DNA of 64,000 bases from Streptomyces marispadix (GCF_022524345.1 NZ_JAKWJU010000002.1:2604001-2668000), one strand, 5' to 3'; shown: positions 8,057-17,014, numbered from the stretch's first letter. The notes: generated from the sequence alone by a model not told the origin. Program-made: numbers and translations.

Positions 8057-9450
8057 CGTGCCTCCACTCCTCGGCTGTTGAACTGGTCGGCGAGCGCGGC
8101 GAGTCGGTGACGGTGCGGGCTGGGCGGCAGAACTTCGAGCGCCTTGCGGCAGCGGTCGAGATAGGTGTCGGCGGTGTGCTGTGCGGCGCTCAGCGCGCCG
8201 GTGGACTCCAGGAGGCGGTGCAGCCGCTCCTGGCGCAGTTCCTCGTCGGTGCCGGCGTCGAGCAGTTCGGCGAGGAGGGCGCGGTCGGCGTCGCTTCCGT
8301 AGCGGTTGGCGAGCAGCAGCGGAAGTACGGGGCGGCCGTTGCGAAGGTCGCTGGTACGGGACTTGCCTGCGGTGACGGAACGGCCGGAGGCACCGGCCGC
8401 GACGGCCGATCTGACACCGGGGCCGACTCCGGCCCCCGCACCTCCTCCGGCTCCGGTCGCCTCCGCCTCCGTACGGCCCCCGGCCGCCGTGCGGGCCCCG
8501 CCTCCGGTCTTCTGCGGCGGTCTGGCGTACGGCAGCAGGTCGTCCTGTATCTGGAAGGCGATGCCCAGCGTCTCCCCGAACTCCGTGAGCGCGTCGGCCT
8601 GTTCGGCTGTCGCCCCGGCGAGCACGGCGCCCGTGCGGCATGCGGCACGCAGCAGCGCGGCCGTCTTCAGCCGCGCCATCTCCAGATAGGACTCGGTGTC
8701 GTCGTGGAGCGTGCCGCTGAGGTCCAGCTCCATCGTGGCGCCGCGGGTGATGTCCAGGCCCGCTTCGGCGATGACGGCGGTCGCATCGCTGATCAGCCTG
8801 TCGGAGACGCCGCGCCGACGGCACTCGCCGAGGGTCTCGAATACGGCGAAGAAGAGGGCGTCTGCGCTGACTACGGCCCGTTCGACCCCGTAGCGGCAGT
8901 GGTTCGCCGCGCGTCCGCGCCGTATCTCGTCGCCGTCGATGATGTCGTCGTGAATGAGGCTGCCTGCGTGCATCAGCTCGAACCCCGTTGCCGCGGGCTC
9001 GACTTGCTCGGTCCGGCCGCCGACTGCCGCCGCCGACTCCAGCAGCAGCACCGGCCGCAGCAGCTTGCCGGGAGGCAGCAGTGCCCAGCGGTGCTGTTCG
9101 GTGAGGGGGTCGCCGTCCCGGGCGGTCAGCCAGTCTTCGAGGCTTCTGCGGGCGGCTTCGCGGGCGCCGGTCCTGGTGGCGGTGGCGGTGGCGGTTCCGG
9201 CGCCGTCGGTGGTCCCGGTGGTGGTCCCGTCGGTTGTCCCGGTGGTGGTCTTGGTGGTGCGAGCGGCGTTCGCGGTCTCCGTCTCCGGCACGGTGTGCGC
9301 CGCAGCGCCGAGTCCCGCGTGGTCTGTCCCCGTACCGTCGGACCCCGGCCGGTCGAGAGGGGGTCCGCCGTGGCTCCCCGTGAGCCCTCCCGGTTCCACC
9401 GGCCCCGCGGGGGGTGCCGATATCTCCGGGTAGTCCTGTCCGTCGAGCAT
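8053..9450 (-). CDS. Polyprenyl (probably geranylgeranyl) diphosphate synthase
   Basis: A disordered 100-residue N-terminus rich in Thr/Gly is followed by a trans-prenyltransferase core. The core has the first aspartate-rich motif HDDIIDGDEIRRG near residue 170 and the second region QIQDDLLPYA near residue 310. The latter ends in Pro-Tyr where the usual DDxxD motif has Asp. An Ala/Gly-rich insert of about 45 residues then precedes KSRTSDLRNGR, the counterpart of the conserved KxxxDLREGK. The enzyme condenses IPP with allylic diphosphates in the cytosol. ATG 9450 has an AGGAAGG site 10 nt upstream. It is separated by 215 nt from the CYP154 gene above it, so an internal promoter is possible. 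Confidence 0.88.
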   Translation of the reverse strand: MLDGQDYPEISAPPAGPVEPGGLTGSHGGPPLDRPGSDGTGTDHAGLGAAAHTVPETETANAARTTKTTTGTTDGTTTGTTDGAGTATATATRTGAREAARRSLEDWLTARDGDPLTEQHRWALLPPGKLLRPVLLLESAAAVGGRTEQVEPAATGFELMHAGSLIHDDIIDGDEIRRGRAANHCRYGVERAVVSADALFFAVFETLGECRRRGVSDRLISDATAVIAEAGLDITRGATMELDLSGTLHDDTESYLEMARLKTAALLRAACRTGAVLAGATAEQADALTEFGETLGIAFQIQDDLLPYARPPQKTGGGARTAAGGRTEAEATGAGGGAGAGVGPGVRSAVAAGASGRSVTAGKSRTSDLRNGRPVLPLLLANRYGSDADRALLAELLDAGTDEELRQERLHRLLESTGALSAAQHTADTYLDRCRKALEVLPPSPHRHRLAALADQFNSRGVEAR

Positions 9451-9665
9451 GGTCGTCGCGCCTTCCTGAAGAACCCTGGGGGTGGTGCTCCTGGCAGCTG
9501 ATGCGGATGTGCGACTGCGGCGATCCGTACCCGGGACCGGGGCGCGACGCTGCGCCTCCGGTCCCTGGCTCCCTCCCCGTACGGTTCCGGCCTGCTACGG
9601 CGGCCGGACGCGGGCGACGGTGCGGCTCTCCGCCCGCCGCCCGCGCCGCTCCCCCTCGGTCACGA

Positions 9666-10922
9666 TCAACCCGCCGGCCGCCCGAGGCGTACGGGAAGCG
9701 TCGTGACGCTGTTGGAGAACATCGACGGCACCGGCTGGAGGGTGCCCGGCACGGCCCCCAGGATCATGTCCGGGTAGCGCGCGAAGAGTTCACGCAGCGC
9801 GATGGTGGCCTCCAGCCGCGCGAGCGGCGCGCCGAGGCAGGCGTGCACGCCGTGCCCGAACGCCAGGTGGCGTGCCTGCTCACGGGAGATGTCGAAGCTG
9901 TCCGCGTCGGGACCGTGCTGCTGCGGGTCCCTGCCGACGGCGCTGTACGGGGCCATGATCGGGTCGCCCTTGGGGATGACGACCCCTGCGACCTCGATGT
10001 CCTCCGTCGGGTAGCGGAACGGGAAGTTGCCGATGGGCGCCTCCCAGCGCAGCGTCTCCTCGACGACCGCCGGCCACATGTCCTCCGGGCCCCGGGTGAG
10101 GGCGAGTTGGTCGGGGTGGGTAAGCAGCGCCCGCACGGCGTTGACGATGAGGCTCAGCGTGGTCTCGTGCCCGGCGGAGAGCATCACCAGCAGCGTGCCG
10201 ACGAGTTCGTCCTGCGTGAGCGCGTCCGGCTCCGCCTCGCGGGCCGAGATGAGGGCGCTGGTGAGGTCGTCGCCCCGCTCCTTGCCGCGCAGTTCGACGA
10301 CACGGGCGAGGAGCTGGTAGACGGCGATCTGGTTCGCGGCGACCACCTCGGGCGAGAGGTCGCTGCGGAAGATCTTGTCCACCGCCTCGCGCAGCTCCGG
10401 GCGTTCGTAGTCCGGGATGCCGAACAGGTCGCTGATGACCTGCATCGGCACGGGGTAGGCGTAGTGCTTGCGCAGGTCGACGGTGCCGTCCGGGTCGGCG
10501 TGCGAGGGCAGCGCCTCCAGAAGGTTCTCGACGATCTGCTCGGTGCCGGGCCGCAGGTCCTCGACGCGGCGTGCGGTGAAGGTCTGGCTGACGAGCTTGC
10601 GCAGCCGCCGGTGCTCGGCACCGTCCGCCGTGACCATGTTGGTGACCTTGACCATGCCGATCAGCGGCCAGTCGTCGGGGATCTCACCGCGCTGCATGGC
10701 ACCCCAGTTGTGCCAGTCCTTGGAGATGCGCGGGTCGAGCACGAGCTGGTTGAGCAGGTCGTGGCGCGTGACGCTCCACGCCTCCACGTCGCCCGGGAGC
10801 TGTACCCGCACCACCGGTCCCAGTCCACGCAGCCGCGCGGCCTCTCCCTGGTGGTCGCGGCCGTACGGGTCGAGCGTGAGCGTGGGAACGCCGGAGGTGG
10901 ATGGTGCCTGTTCTGCCGTCAT
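9666..10922 (-). CDS. cvnF: Cytochrome P450, CYP154-like (conservon cvnF)
   Basis: The 418-residue P450 has I-helix SAGHETT, K-helix EETLR (intact ExxR) and heme loop FGHGVHACLGAPLARLE. The KDWHNWGAMQRGEIPDDWP stretch and overall length fit CYP154, the family that forms the last gene of conservons with two P450s. Its ATG overlaps the TGA of the CYP157 gene at 10919-10922. As a soluble monooxygenase it probably acts on the terpenoid made by the downstream enzymes, or on an unknown conservon ligand; this is inference. No ferredoxin gene is adjacent. Confidence 0.92.
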   Translation of the reverse strand: MTAEQAPSTSGVPTLTLDPYGRDHQGEAARLRGLGPVVRVQLPGDVEAWSVTRHDLLNQLVLDPRISKDWHNWGAMQRGEIPDDWPLIGMVKVTNMVTADGAEHRRLRKLVSQTFTARRVEDLRPGTEQIVENLLEALPSHADPDGTVDLRKHYAYPVPMQVISDLFGIPDYERPELREAVDKIFRSDLSPEVVAANQIAVYQLLARVVELRGKERGDDLTSALISAREAEPDALTQDELVGTLLVMLSAGHETTLSLIVNAVRALLTHPDQLALTRGPEDMWPAVVEETLRWEAPIGNFPFRYPTEDIEVAGVVIPKGDPIMAPYSAVGRDPQQHGPDADSFDISREQARHLAFGHGVHACLGAPLARLEATIALRELFARYPDMILGAVPGTLQPVPSMFSNSVTTLPVRLGRPAG

Positions 10923-12193
10923 GCGGACTCTCCATCGGGGCGGGCGGCTGCGGGCGTGGTGCGGATGTCGTGCGGTACGGCGAATGCGACCGGAAGCTGG
11001 GTCGGGCAGCGGGTCCAGGGGGACGGGTTCCAGGTGATCTCGCTCGGCGTGACCGTGAGCCGCAGACCGGGCAGTTGGTGCAACGCGGTGTCCACCGCGG
11101 TACGGGTGATCACGCGCGAGGTGTCCTGCGCGGGGCACATGTGCGGCCCCGCCGAATAGGCCATGTGCGCACGGTTGTTGTGGGGACGGGTCCCCTCCGG
11201 TGCGAGCGCCGGGTCCGAATTGGCCGCGGACAGGCCCAGGATGAGCACGTCGCCGTGGCGGATGGACTGACCGCCGAGTTCGATGTCGCGCAGCGCGTAG
11301 CGGGCGGGCATGTGCGTCATCGGCGGCTCGCGCCACAGCACCTCGTCGAGCGCGTCGTCAACGCCGAGCTGGCCGCTGCGCAGCCGGTCGTCGAACGAGG
11401 TGTCGGTGATCATCCGGTAGAGGGTGTGGGCGATCCAGCAGGTCGTCGTCTCGTTCCCCGCGGAGATCATGACCACCATGGACTGGAGGACCTCGGGGTC
11501 GTCCTGGAGGTTCGGGTGGTTCATCAGGGCGGTCGTCAGATCCTCGGAGGGATGCTGCTGCCGCTCCCGCAGGGTGTCGAACAGGATCTGCTCGAAGCTT
11601 CGGTTGCCGACCTGGGAGTCCGTCTGGCTGCTGAACAGCGCGATCAGCGCGGCACGCAGCTCGTGGCCCTGGCGGGTGTCGAGCCCGAAGAGGCTCGCGA
11701 TGGCCAGCATCGGCACGTAGGCCGCGTAGTCGGCGACGAGGTCCGCGCGCCCCAACTGGGCGAACGTGGAGATCAGTTCGGAGCAGATCCGCTGCACCTG
11801 GCGGCGCAGCGCACGGTGGTTGATGCGTCCGACTCCGTCGTCCAGGGGCTGCCGCAGCCGCCTGTGCTCCTGCTGGTCGGCGCCGATGACGTTGGGCCGG
11901 TAGGCCATCATCGGCAGCAGCCCGGAGTCCGGCGAGACGATGCCGTCGTTGAGGTCGCGCCAGTTGCGCGCGTCACGGGAGAACAGCGCCTCCCGCTCGG
12001 TGATGATGCGCAACTGCTCGACACCCATCACCAGCCACCCGGGCACCCCGGGCTCCAGCTCGACGGGCGCCACCGGACCGTGTTCGAGACGGAGTTGGTG
12101 GTAGATGCGGTGCGGGTCTCTCGACTGGGTTATGTCCGTGAGCGATACGAGCTTTTCGGAGCCGTACATACGCGGGGGGGCAGGTGTGGTCAC
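10919..12193 (-). CDS. cvnE: Cytochrome P450, CYP157-like, lacking ExxR arginine (conservon cvnE)
   Basis: The 424-residue protein has an I-helix of the form SAGNETTT and a heme loop YSAGPHMCPA retaining the Cys ligand. In the K-helix the invariant ExxR reads EVLW in DDALDEVLWREPP. Loss of the ExxR arginine is the known hallmark of CYP157 proteins, which sit between the GTPase and the CYP154 in conservons. The gene overlaps cvnD and the CYP154 gene by 4 nt on each side, so the products are probably made in fixed ratio. Catalytic activity is uncertain; a sensory or heme-binding role is possible. Confidence 0.92.
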   Translation of the reverse strand: MTTPAPPRMYGSEKLVSLTDITQSRDPHRIYHQLRLEHGPVAPVELEPGVPGWLVMGVEQLRIITEREALFSRDARNWRDLNDGIVSPDSGLLPMMAYRPNVIGADQQEHRRLRQPLDDGVGRINHRALRRQVQRICSELISTFAQLGRADLVADYAAYVPMLAIASLFGLDTRQGHELRAALIALFSSQTDSQVGNRSFEQILFDTLRERQQHPSEDLTTALMNHPNLQDDPEVLQSMVVMISAGNETTTCWIAHTLYRMITDTSFDDRLRSGQLGVDDALDEVLWREPPMTHMPARYALRDIELGGQSIRHGDVLILGLSAANSDPALAPEGTRPHNNRAHMAYSAGPHMCPAQDTSRVITRTAVDTALHQLPGLRLTVTPSEITWNPSPWTRCPTQLPVAFAVPHDIRTTPAAARPDGESA

Positions 12194-12798
12194 GCGACCT
12201 TCTCCTGGGCCTTGATACGGGCGGCGTACTCGACGAGGGTGATCAGCGCCTGTACCGACGAATGGTGGTTACGGGCGTCGATGTGGATGAGCGGCGTCTC
12301 AGGAAGCAGATCGAGCGCATCGCGCAGATCCTCCTCGTCGTACCGGACCGAGTCCGGGAACTGATTGATGGCGACGGCGAACGGAAGGCTGCGCACGTCG
12401 AGTTGGTCGAGGATCTCGAAGCTGTCCTCGATCCTGCGGGTGTCGATGAGGACCAGCAGGCCGATCGAGCCGATGACCAGGCCCTCCCACAGGTCCCAGA
12501 AGCGACGCTGTCCCGGTGTGCCGAAGAGATAGAGGACCATCCGCTGGCTGAGCGTGATGCGCCCGAAGTCCATGGCCACGGTCGTTGCGGTCTTGCCCGA
12601 GAGTCCGGACAGATCGTCGACGCCCGTACTGGCCTGGGTGATGGTCTCCTCAGTGCGCAGCGGGTCTATCTCGCTGACGCTCCCCACGAGCGTCGTCTTG
12701 CCGACCCCGAAAGAGCCGACGACGAGGATCTTCAGCGCCTGATCGACGGTGGGGGCCAGATAGCGCCCGTCAGGCGCTGAGTTGTCTGCGGAGTCCAT
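12190..12798 (-). CDS. cvnD: Conservon GTPase CvnD
   Basis: The 202-residue Ras-like GTPase has a P-loop GSFGVGKTT near residue 28, a switch region TTVAMDFGRI, G3 as FGTPGQRRF and a degenerate G4 NQFPDS, all characteristic of CvnD/MglA-related conservon GTPases. It would cycle at the membrane with the kinase-like CvnA, the roadblock protein CvnB and the DUF742 protein CvnC. It overlaps cvnC by 29 nt and cvnE by 4 nt. Confidence 0.95.
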   Translation of the reverse strand: MDSADNSAPDGRYLAPTVDQALKILVVGSFGVGKTTLVGSVSEIDPLRTEETITQASTGVDDLSGLSGKTATTVAMDFGRITLSQRMVLYLFGTPGQRRFWDLWEGLVIGSIGLLVLIDTRRIEDSFEILDQLDVRSLPFAVAINQFPDSVRYDEEDLRDALDLLPETPLIHIDARNHHSSVQALITLVEYAARIKAQEKVA

Positions 12799-13138
12799 CC
12801 AGTACCTCTTGGAGTATGTGCACGTCGGGAAGCTGCGCCTTCGGGACCTGAGAACGTGTGATCAGGTAACCGGCGTCGATCAGGTCGCAGGCGAGGATCG
12901 TGACGACGCTGACCGACAGCCCCAGGTGAGCGGCGGACTCCGCCACGGAGATCCTGTACCGGCACATCCGGTACAGCATCCGCTCCTGCCTGCTGGCAGT
13001 CACCGGGAGCTCGGTGCCGTCAGGGTCGACGGTCTCCAACAGCGTCTCCACTGCCAGCCGTTGACGAGGGCGGGCGCGCCCGCCGGTCAGCACGTAGGGG
13101 CGCACAGGTCCCCTTCTCGGTCCCCTCGGTCCGGTCAC
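12770..13138 (-). CDS. cvnC: DUF742 protein CvnC
   Basis: The GTG at 13138 overlaps the cvnB stop (GTGA) and gives a 122-residue protein, the usual CvnC length. It contains the DUF742 pattern of a basic N-terminus RPYVLTGGRARP, a winged-helix-like MCRYRISVAESAAHLGLSVSV, and an IDAGYL...HILQEVLDGL C-terminus. The reading frame runs on upstream to 13303, but the coupled GTG start is supported by the conserved N-terminus. CvnC is a DNA-binding-like partner of unknown biochemical role in the conservon complex. Confidence 0.92.
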   Translation of the reverse strand: MTGPRGPRRGPVRPYVLTGGRARPRQRLAVETLLETVDPDGTELPVTASRQERMLYRMCRYRISVAESAAHLGLSVSVVTILACDLIDAGYLITRSQVPKAQLPDVHILQEVLDGLRRQLSA

Positions 13139-13539
13139 GTTACTGAGCGCCTCCTTGGCGGACTGGCCTGGTGGTCGCCGAACCGCTGGACCTGGAGCAC
13201 CATCTGGGAGGCGATGACCCCCGGGTCGACCTTGTTGCTCGTGATCACCGCGAGCCTGGACCCGTCGCCCGCACCGCGAAGGAAGAGAAAACCGCCTTTC
13301 CACTCGACCATGTGCTGCTTCAATCCCCCTTCGCCGAAGCGCCCCGCCAGGCTGGTGCCCAGCGACTGGAGCCCGGCCGCCGCCGCGGCGAGCGTGTCGG
13401 CCTCGTCGATGCCGAGATCGCGGGTACGGGCGCGTACCAGACCGTCGGCGCTGAGGACCACCGCGTGCTGGACGCCGGGGACGTCAGCTACGTCACTGAG
13501 CATCCAGGACTGGTCGTACGCGGCTGCTTCGTGACTCAT
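13135..13539 (-). CDS. cvnB: Roadblock/LC7 protein CvnB
   Basis: This 134-residue protein has the roadblock/LC7 fold pattern VPGVQHAVVLSADGLVRART near the N-terminus, then LAAAAAGLQSLGTSLAGRFG and SRLAVITSNKVDPGVI. It belongs to the MglB-like GTPase-activating or scaffold family and is expected to act on CvnD. It overlaps cvnA and cvnC by 4 nt each. Confidence 0.94.
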   Translation of the reverse strand: MSHEAAAYDQSWMLSDVADVPGVQHAVVLSADGLVRARTRDLGIDEADTLAAAAAGLQSLGTSLAGRFGEGGLKQHMVEWKGGFLFLRGAGDGSRLAVITSNKVDPGVIASQMVLQVQRFGDHQASPPRRRSVT

Positions 13540-15134
13540 CGGTCGTCGTCCCCCTGGGGCGAATCGGTTTCATCATCGGGCGAAGAGGTCCGGCCCCCCA
13601 GCACGAAAGAACTCATGAAGGAAGCGGCGGCTTCCGGGTCGTCATCGCTGTCGTCGCTGGTCTGCTGTGTCTCGACGGGAGCCGTGGAGCGGGAGTGCCG
13701 CGGCGAACGCCGGCGCGGCAGCCCCACCGCGGGGGACGGCGGATCCGAGGAAGGGGACTCCGTGCTCTCGGACGCGAACGCTGAAGCGGGGTCGGGAGCA
13801 GGAGGCGCGAAGTCGGGCTCCGGCACGGACGCCGCGGCGGGAGACCGGGTCGGCAGCGGCTCGCGCGGCCCCCGCGAGGGAGCCGCGAGCGGGTTCTCCT
13901 CACGTTCCGCACGCACGGTCTGCTCTGCTTCCACCGCCGGCGCGGCGGTGCCTTCTGGTACGGGCATCGTGTACACCGGGTCGATGGCTTCGAGGAGGTC
14001 CATGGGCACCAGTACGACGGCACGGATGCCTCCGTACGGCGAACGTCCAAGGCTGACCCGGATGTTGAGCCGGCGTGCGATGTTGCCGACGACGGCCAGA
14101 CCGATCTGCGGGGTCTGGAGGTCGCGGATGCTGGTGTCGCGGGGGCCCGCCACCAGTTCGAGGGCCTTCTGGAGCCGGGCCTCGGTCATGCCCGTTCCAC
14201 GGTCGTCGATCTGGATGACCGCTCCCGACGGCACGGCCTCGAGCTGTGCGGTGACCTCCTTGCTCCTGGGGCTGTAGGTCGTCGCGTTGCCGAGGAGTTC
14301 GGCCACCAGGTGGATGAGCCACTCGGCTGCGAAGTCCTTGACGCCCAGGTCGGGTTCGCCGCCGATCACCACACGCTGGTAGTCGGTGATCTGCCCGCCG
14401 GCCGCCCGGACGATGTCCGTGAGGGGCACCGTCTCCTGCCACTGCTGGCCGGTCCACGAACCACCGAGGATGCGGAGGCTCTGGGCGTGGTGGGCGAAGG
14501 TCGTCGCCAAGTGGTCGATCTCGATGCCGAGTTCGGGCAGTCCGGGCTCGGGACGCTCGGTGAGGCCGCCGGCCTTCTCCTGGATCTGGAGACCGCCCGT
14601 CTGGAGCCGCTGTGCGAGGAAGACGATCGCGTGCTCACAGGCGTCCTGGACGTCGATGAGTTCCTCGTCCACCTCGTCGAGTGCGCTGCTGAGCAGCTTC
14701 GCCGTCTGCGGGCTCAGATTCGGGAGGGAGGAGTCGGGCTTGCGCCGCTCCGTCAGCACGGTGTGCAGATCGCGGCACCATGCCTCGATGGACTCGTGGA
14801 AGGCCTCGAACTGAGACTGCGACCACGTCTGCCACTGTTCCGTCAGACGCGCCCTCTCCGACGACACTTGGGCGTCGGCGGCGCGCTTGGCCTGCTCTGC
14901 CTGCTCGGCGAAGTGGCCGGAGTTGCGTATGTCCTCGCGGTGCATGCGCCACAGATGAGGCAGGCAGGCCAGCAGCCCCACGGCCGCCACGGAACCGCTC
15001 GCCATTACGGCGGGGGACCGGGTCCACCAGCTGACCATCTGCGCGGCGACCGCCACGGCCGCCAGTAAAAGGGCGGCGGGCCACACCGTCTGGCGTCTGA
15101 ACCCCGTCCGTCCGCTAAGAGATTCGGTACTCAA
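13536..15134 (-). CDS. cvnA: Conservon sensor histidine-kinase-like protein CvnA, with a TTA codon
   Basis: The 532-residue protein has two N-terminal membrane helices (about residues 18-34 and 41-58), a coiled region, and an HATPase domain with N-box ELLGNATTYSP and G-box DDRGTGMTEARL. A Pro/Ser/Glu-rich tail of about 130 residues follows. CvnA proteins have the ATPase fold but lack a normal phospho-acceptor domain. The annotated start is TTG 15134 with only a weak GAAAG upstream; no better in-frame start precedes the first helix. Leu23 is a TTA codon (15066-15068), rare in Streptomyces and read by bldA tRNA, which would tie the operon to development. Confidence 0.92.
   Translation of the reverse strand: MSTESLSGRTGFRRQTVWPAALLLAAVAVAAQMVSWWTRSPAVMASGSVAAVGLLACLPHLWRMHREDIRNSGHFAEQAEQAKRAADAQVSSERARLTEQWQTWSQSQFEAFHESIEAWCRDLHTVLTERRKPDSSLPNLSPQTAKLLSSALDEVDEELIDVQDACEHAIVFLAQRLQTGGLQIQEKAGGLTERPEPGLPELGIEIDHLATTFAHHAQSLRILGGSWTGQQWQETVPLTDIVRAAGGQITDYQRVVIGGEPDLGVKDFAAEWLIHLVAELLGNATTYSPRSKEVTAQLEAVPSGAVIQIDDRGTGMTEARLQKALELVAGPRDTSIRDLQTPQIGLAVVGNIARRLNIRVSLGRSPYGGIRAVVLVPMDLLEAIDPVYTMPVPEGTAAPAVEAEQTVRAEREENPLAAPSRGPREPLPTRSPAAASVPEPDFAPPAPDPASAFASESTESPSSDPPSPAVGLPRRRSPRHSRSTAPVETQQTSDDSDDDPEAAASFMSSFVLGGRTSSPDDETDSPQGDDDR
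15066..15068 (-). promoter_or_regulatory. TTA (bldA-type) codon in cvnA
   Basis: The codon order CTT-TTA-CTG encodes Leu22-24 in the first membrane helix. In Streptomyces, TTA is read only by the developmentally timed bldA tRNA, so translation of this first gene of the operon may be delayed. Confidence 0.8.
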
Positions 15135-15137
15135 TAG

Positions 15138-15813
15138 TTGACCGCAGCTTTCACATATCGATGAGAAGTGGAGCCGGTTGACGCCGCGTCAGTGTAGATG
15201 CCGTCACCCTGCGTGGGAAGCTCGTGAAGAAGGAAGTTCCGCGGTCGTGGCGATTGCCGGCGCGCAACGCGGCGGCGTTGTTTCCGTAAGACCTTGACCT
15301 GCACTTTCCGCACGGTGCACACATCGCGCGATTTCGATGACCCGGCAATCGGACAGCGGGCCTCACACGGGCACGCCCGGCACATCTTCCGGCCGCGTAC
15401 GAAGTCTCCTCTATTCCCCTTCGCCGCTGGTGAGCGGAACGCAGAGGTGATGCCCGGCAATGCCCGTACGGCGCCGAGTACAGCATATCGGCGCGGGCAT
15501 TGTCCGTTGAATCGAACGATCAAAAGGCACAATTCTCACCAGCTCGGCGACAGCGGACCACTGAGAGAATCAAGAGGAAAGACAGAAACAACGAAAAACC
15601 GGAATACCTCGGAACAGGATCTGTTCGGGGCGGATCGGTCGTAACAGGTGCGCATCGCCCGGGACGCAGGCTCTCTCCGGCGGAGACGGGGCCGTGGAGT
15701 GGAGGGCCCGGGTACGGCAGCGCCGCTCGCCGCCCCGGCACGCCTGCCCGCTCGGCGCGGTCCTAACCCGCCGTTCCCGGCCCGTTATCGGCCGGTTCCC
15801 GTCCCGTTCCCGG
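15138..15813. other. Gene-free 676-nt interval upstream of cvnA
   Basis: No reading frame with coding character is seen. The part at 15517-15610 is clearly richer in A than its surroundings. A TACACT sequence on the minus strand at 15191-15196 would make a plausible -10 box about 55 nt before cvnA, although no matching -35 is evident. A short palindrome ATCGCGCGAT occurs near 15323. Confidence 0.4.
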
Positions 15814-16907
15814 CTATTCGCGACGCCTGGGCGGCCCGCCGGTGTCCCGCTGCTGCGAACGGCCGCCCGGCGCCGCGGACTTCTGCCCCGTATCCGGTGC
15901 CAGGTCGTCGAGGAACGCCCTGCCGGTCCTGTCGACGGCACGTGTGACGGGCTCTTGGAGAATGCCGAACGCAGCGGCCCACGCGACGACTTGGGCACTC
16001 GCGTCAAGACTGGTCAGACCCGGCAGAAAGGCCCCGCTGACGAGCAGCACGCCCAGCACGGCCGTCATGGCTCCGGCGGGAAGGCGCAGCAGGAGCAGCA
16101 GCACGGAGACCTGGTACGGGGAGGAGTCGCCGCGCATCGTCTTCAGCGACACCGCGCCCGCCAGAGCCGCCGCGGACATCCCCATGAACTCGATGAGGAA
16201 AACGTCACTTCCGTCGGCCGTGTTGCCGCCGAGGGGACAGACCCGGGCGGGCGGCACTTCCTGGCCGGGAAAGCAGAAGAGGTCCGCCACATCGCTCTCG
16301 GCGGACGCCCGGAGGCCGAACAGGATCGCAATCACGGCCGTGATCGTGATGGACCAGATCAGAATCTGAGTGAAACCGCGGACCCTGGCACGCTCCGTCT
16401 CCTCCGCCTTGTTGGCGGCGTGCAGCGTTTCCGCGACGACGTCTCCGGCTCGCCAGGGGAAAGCCGCCGCCAGCGCTCGAAGCGGCTCCATTCCTTCTCC
16501 GGGAGCGTGCGCTGCGGATGGTCGGATGGCAGGGCTCACGGGCCCGTGTGAGGATCTGCGGAAATCTGCCTCTCAGGTCGTCGCCGCTGGCCACCCTGGT
16601 CAGTTCGACCTCGGCCTCGGCAATGTCGGACAGCGCGGTCACGATGTCGGTGTTGAACAGCCTGCGCCAAAAGCCGCGGTACCAGGGCCGGGGTTCGACT
16701 TCCTTCTCCGCTGCCTTGAGATGGTTCACGGCCTGTTCCGTGACTTCACGTTCGACGTCCGCAGAGTCGTGTTTGCGTGTCCGCACCTGGGATTCCAGGT
16801 AGGCGATGTGCTCCGATTCGGGCGCACAGCGCCGATCTGTCCAGGCCCGGCACATTCTTCCCCGGCCGCCGACGGCTTTTCCCCGCACGTGGATTCTCGT
16901 CAGCCAT
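15814..16907 (-). pseudogene. Integral membrane protein gene with two apparent frameshifts
   Basis: ATG 16907 has a strong GGAGGA site 7 nt upstream and opens MADENPRAGKSRRRPG. This frame must shift near 16820 to continue as PESEHIAYLESQVRTRKH, a soluble helical region (NHLKAAEKEVEPRPWYRGFWRRLF). It must shift again near 16540 to enter a frame with four membrane helices (FTQILIWSITITAVIAILFG, FMGMSAAALAGAV, VSVLLLLLRLP) that ends at 15814. Each piece has protein-like composition only in its own frame. The downstream piece could also start at GTG 16539. It is either a decayed gene or has sequence errors. I do not recognise the family. Confidence 0.6.
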
Positions 16908-17014
16908 CGCGGGTCCTCCACGGTGGACGGCCGTAGCTGAATCCCAGCAGAACGCCGGGCCGTACCGGCCGCAAACGGAGTCCGCCGGTGGAACCGGAGG
17001 CACCGGGGGACCGT

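Noticed and set aside
8107-9501. Long plus-strand ORF opposite the polyprenyl synthase
   Set aside because: It is the antisense shadow of a gene with clear DDIID and DLRNGR motifs.
10919-12193. Treating the EVLW motif in the first CYP157 as a sequencing error
   Set aside because: The CYP157 family is known to lack the ExxR arginine, and the rest of the gene is intact, so this is expected for the family.
16205-16921. Single 238-residue protein on the minus strand
   Set aside because: Only the middle part up to about 16540 looks like protein; the rest is the shifted shadow of the membrane-protein frame, so I treated it as part of a frameshifted gene.
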